DNA from: Sphingobium sp.
GTDB lineage: Bacteria > Pseudomonadota > Alphaproteobacteria > Sphingomonadales > Sphingomonadaceae
Assembly: GCA_020051025.1 (NCBI GenBank)
Contig: JAGVJS010000388.1
Coordinates: 1 to 31,959, forward strand
Direction of reading: 5' to 3'
DNA length: 31,959 nt
In this document: piece by piece, positions 30,870 to 31,959 of the stretch
How the letters are laid out: the number at the start of each line of letters is the position of its first letter
Position numbering within the stretch: position 1 is the stretch's first letter
Notes under the pieces: model-generated
What the model saw: only the letters and a program-made list of their open reading frames with translations
Databases searched by the model: none
Told to the model about the DNA's origin: nothing
Made by a program: the position numbers and the translations under genes

Positions 30870-31286
30870 TTACTTCGCCGCGCCGGCTTCTGTCGGCATG
30901 GGCGGAACGGAACGGGGCTGGCGATCTTCACCGATCGCCACGAAGCTGAAGGTCGCGTGGGTGACGCGATAGGAACGGTCGTCATGACGCGCGCGGCGCC
31001 ATGCTTCGACATAGATTTTCATCGACGTGCGACCGACGGACTTGAGCGTCGCAAAGACAGACACTTCATCGCCGACCACGACCGGGCGGAGGAAGGTCAT
31101 GCCTTCCACCGCGATGGTCACGGCGCGGCCATGGCTGTGCCGGGCAGCGACGGAACCCGCCGCCGAGTCCATCACGCTCATCAACCAGCCGCCGAAAATA
31201 TCCCCATAGGGATTGGTGTCGGTCGGCATAGCGATGACGCGCACCGCCGGACTGATATCCGGCGGGGTTTCGTCGACATAGGCCAT
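30870..31286 (-). CDS. Acyl-CoA thioesterase, hotdog fold (YciA-like)
   Basis: This 138-residue single-hotdog thioesterase hydrolyses acyl-CoA to free acid and CoA. It carries the YciA/BACH signature NPYGDIFGGWLMSVMDSAAG (25-44) with catalytic D40, then GMTFLRPVVVGDEVSVFATLKSVGRTSMKIYVEAW and a C-terminal TFSFVAIGEDR strand. The ATG overlaps the E2 stop by one base (TGATG), so it is translationally coupled to pyruvate dehydrogenase E2, and lpdA follows after a 17-bp gap. A link to acyl-CoA overflow or CoA recycling is plausible; chain-length preference is unknown. Confidence 0.93.
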   Translation of the reverse strand: MAYVDETPPDISPAVRVIAMPTDTNPYGDIFGGWLMSVMDSAAGSVAARHSHGRAVTIAVEGMTFLRPVVVGDEVSVFATLKSVGRTSMKIYVEAWRRARHDDRSYRVTHATFSFVAIGEDRQPRSVPPMPTEAGAAK

Positions 31287-31959
31287 CAGGCGAGCAGGCC
31301 GATCGGGTTTTCGATCAACTGCTTGAACGCCTGCATCAGGCGGGCGCCATCGGCGCCGTCAATCGCGCGGTGATCGAAGCTGCCGGTCGCCGACATGACG
31401 GTCGCGATCTGGACCGCGTCATCGACGATGTACGGGCGCTTTTCACCCGCACCGATCGCCATGATCATGGCCTGGGGCGGGTTGATGACGGCTTCGAACT
31501 GCTTGATGCCGAACATGCCCATGTTGGAGAGGGAGGCGGTGCCGCCCTGATATTCCTCGGGCTTCAGCTTGCCGTCCTTGGCGCGGGTGGCCAGATCCTT
31601 CATCGCGGTCGAGATGGAGGCAACGCCCTTGCCGGCGGCGTCGGTGACGATCGGGGTGATCAGGCCACCGGGGATCGACACGGCGACGCTGATGTCGGCG
31701 CGCTTGAATTGCAGCATCTGGTCGCCGGCAAACTGCACGTTGCACTCGGGCACTTGCTCCAGCGCGACGCCCAGCGCCTTAATCAGCAGGTCGTTGACCG
31801 ACAGCTTGACCTTGCGGGCTTCGAGACCGGCGTTGAGTTCGCCGCGCAGCTTAAGCAGCTTGTCGAGCTGAATGTCGACGGTCAGGTAGATGTGCGGCAC
31901 CTGCTGCTTGGATTCGGTCAGGCGGCGGGCAATCGTCTTGCGCATGCCGCTGAGCTTGA
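31286..31959 (-). CDS. Pyruvate dehydrogenase complex E2, dihydrolipoyl acetyltransferase, 5' end beyond window
   Basis: About 224 residues of the C-terminal catalytic domain are visible, and the frame remains open to the right edge, with KLSGMRKTIARRLTESKQQVPHIYL at the start of the visible part. The lipoyl and E1/E3-binding domains lie outside. The active-site motif is DHRAIDGADGARLMQAF, with the catalytic His and Asp, and the end is KQLIENPIGLLA. The KLSGMRKTIARRL start and VSIPGGLITPIV segment fit pyruvate rather than 2-oxoglutarate E2. An internal ATG at 31945 is not the real start because the frame runs through it. Confidence 0.93.
   Translation of the reverse strand, partial: KLSGMRKTIARRLTESKQQVPHIYLTVDIQLDKLLKLRGELNAGLEARKVKLSVNDLLIKALGVALEQVPECNVQFAGDQMLQFKRADISVAVSIPGGLITPIVTDAAGKGVASISTAMKDLATRAKDGKLKPEEYQGGTASLSNMGMFGIKQFEAVINPPQAMIMAIGAGEKRPYIVDDAVQIATVMSATGSFDHRAIDGADGARLMQAFKQLIENPIGLLA

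Noticed and set aside
29086..30972. 628-aa plus-strand open frame
   Set aside because: It runs antisense through lpdA, the PAP2 gene and the thioesterase, all of which have complete family motifs. Long antisense frames are expected in GC-rich DNA.

Overview
The window looks like ordinary chromosome of a GC-rich alphaproteobacterium, most likely a sphingomonad (Sphingobium/Sphingomonas type). I infer this from the codon bias, the miaB-phoH-ybeY-corC block, a MucR regulator with a Cys-Asp-His-His zinc site, an alpha-type Fur, the pyruvate dehydrogenase E2 / thioesterase / lpdA arrangement and palindromic intergenic repeats of a kind common in this group. No search was run, so the genus is inference. 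Coding density is high and no intergenic gap exceeds 300 bp. I see no phage, transposase, integrase, CRISPR array, rRNA or plasmid genes.

Layout. (1) 1-2612, minus strand: a translationally coupled surface-glycan cassette of methyltransferase, flippase and a glycosyltransferase cut by the left edge, preceded by a Sir2 deacylase (2687-3388). (2) 3526-6644, plus strand: a peroxiredoxin-like/2OG-Fe(II) oxygenase fusion, dapB, nth and a small secreted DUF6491-type protein, followed by tRNA-Arg(CCG) at 6718-6794. (3) 6833-13220, minus strand: ogt, then a complete tripartite RND efflux operon (adaptor, AcrB-type pump, outer-membrane channel), with a divergent TetR regulator at 13294-13926. A perfect 18-bp palindrome sits between adaptor and regulator. 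(4) 14085-14243: a 52-aa ORF behind a long hairpin. (5) 14272-19578, minus strand: an M16 metallopeptidase, an RhlE-type DEAD-box helicase with a structured leader, and a PPOX-fold stress-type protein. (6) 19674-28865, plus strand: Nfu-type Fe-S protein, tsaB-rimI, mucR, fur, plsC-like acyltransferase, miaB, phoH, ybeY, corC and a DUF2142 membrane protein. (7) 28845-31959, minus strand: pyruvate dehydrogenase E2 (cut by the right edge), acyl-CoA thioesterase, lpdA and a PAP2 phosphatase.

Functional links. The tsaB, miaB, rimI and ybeY products act in tRNA/rRNA modification and maturation, and Nfu can supply Fe-S clusters to MiaB and Nth. Nth and Ogt are DNA-repair enzymes. The RND operon with its TetR repressor is a self-contained efflux module. 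The E2/thioesterase/Lpd block is central carbon metabolism.

I did not find a clearly new multi-gene system. The features most worth a second look are small: a terminator hairpin that contains the ogt ribosome binding site, the Prx-like/2OG fusion without a peroxidatic cysteine, the hairpin plus 52-aa ORF, and three tandem stem-loops in the rhlE leader.
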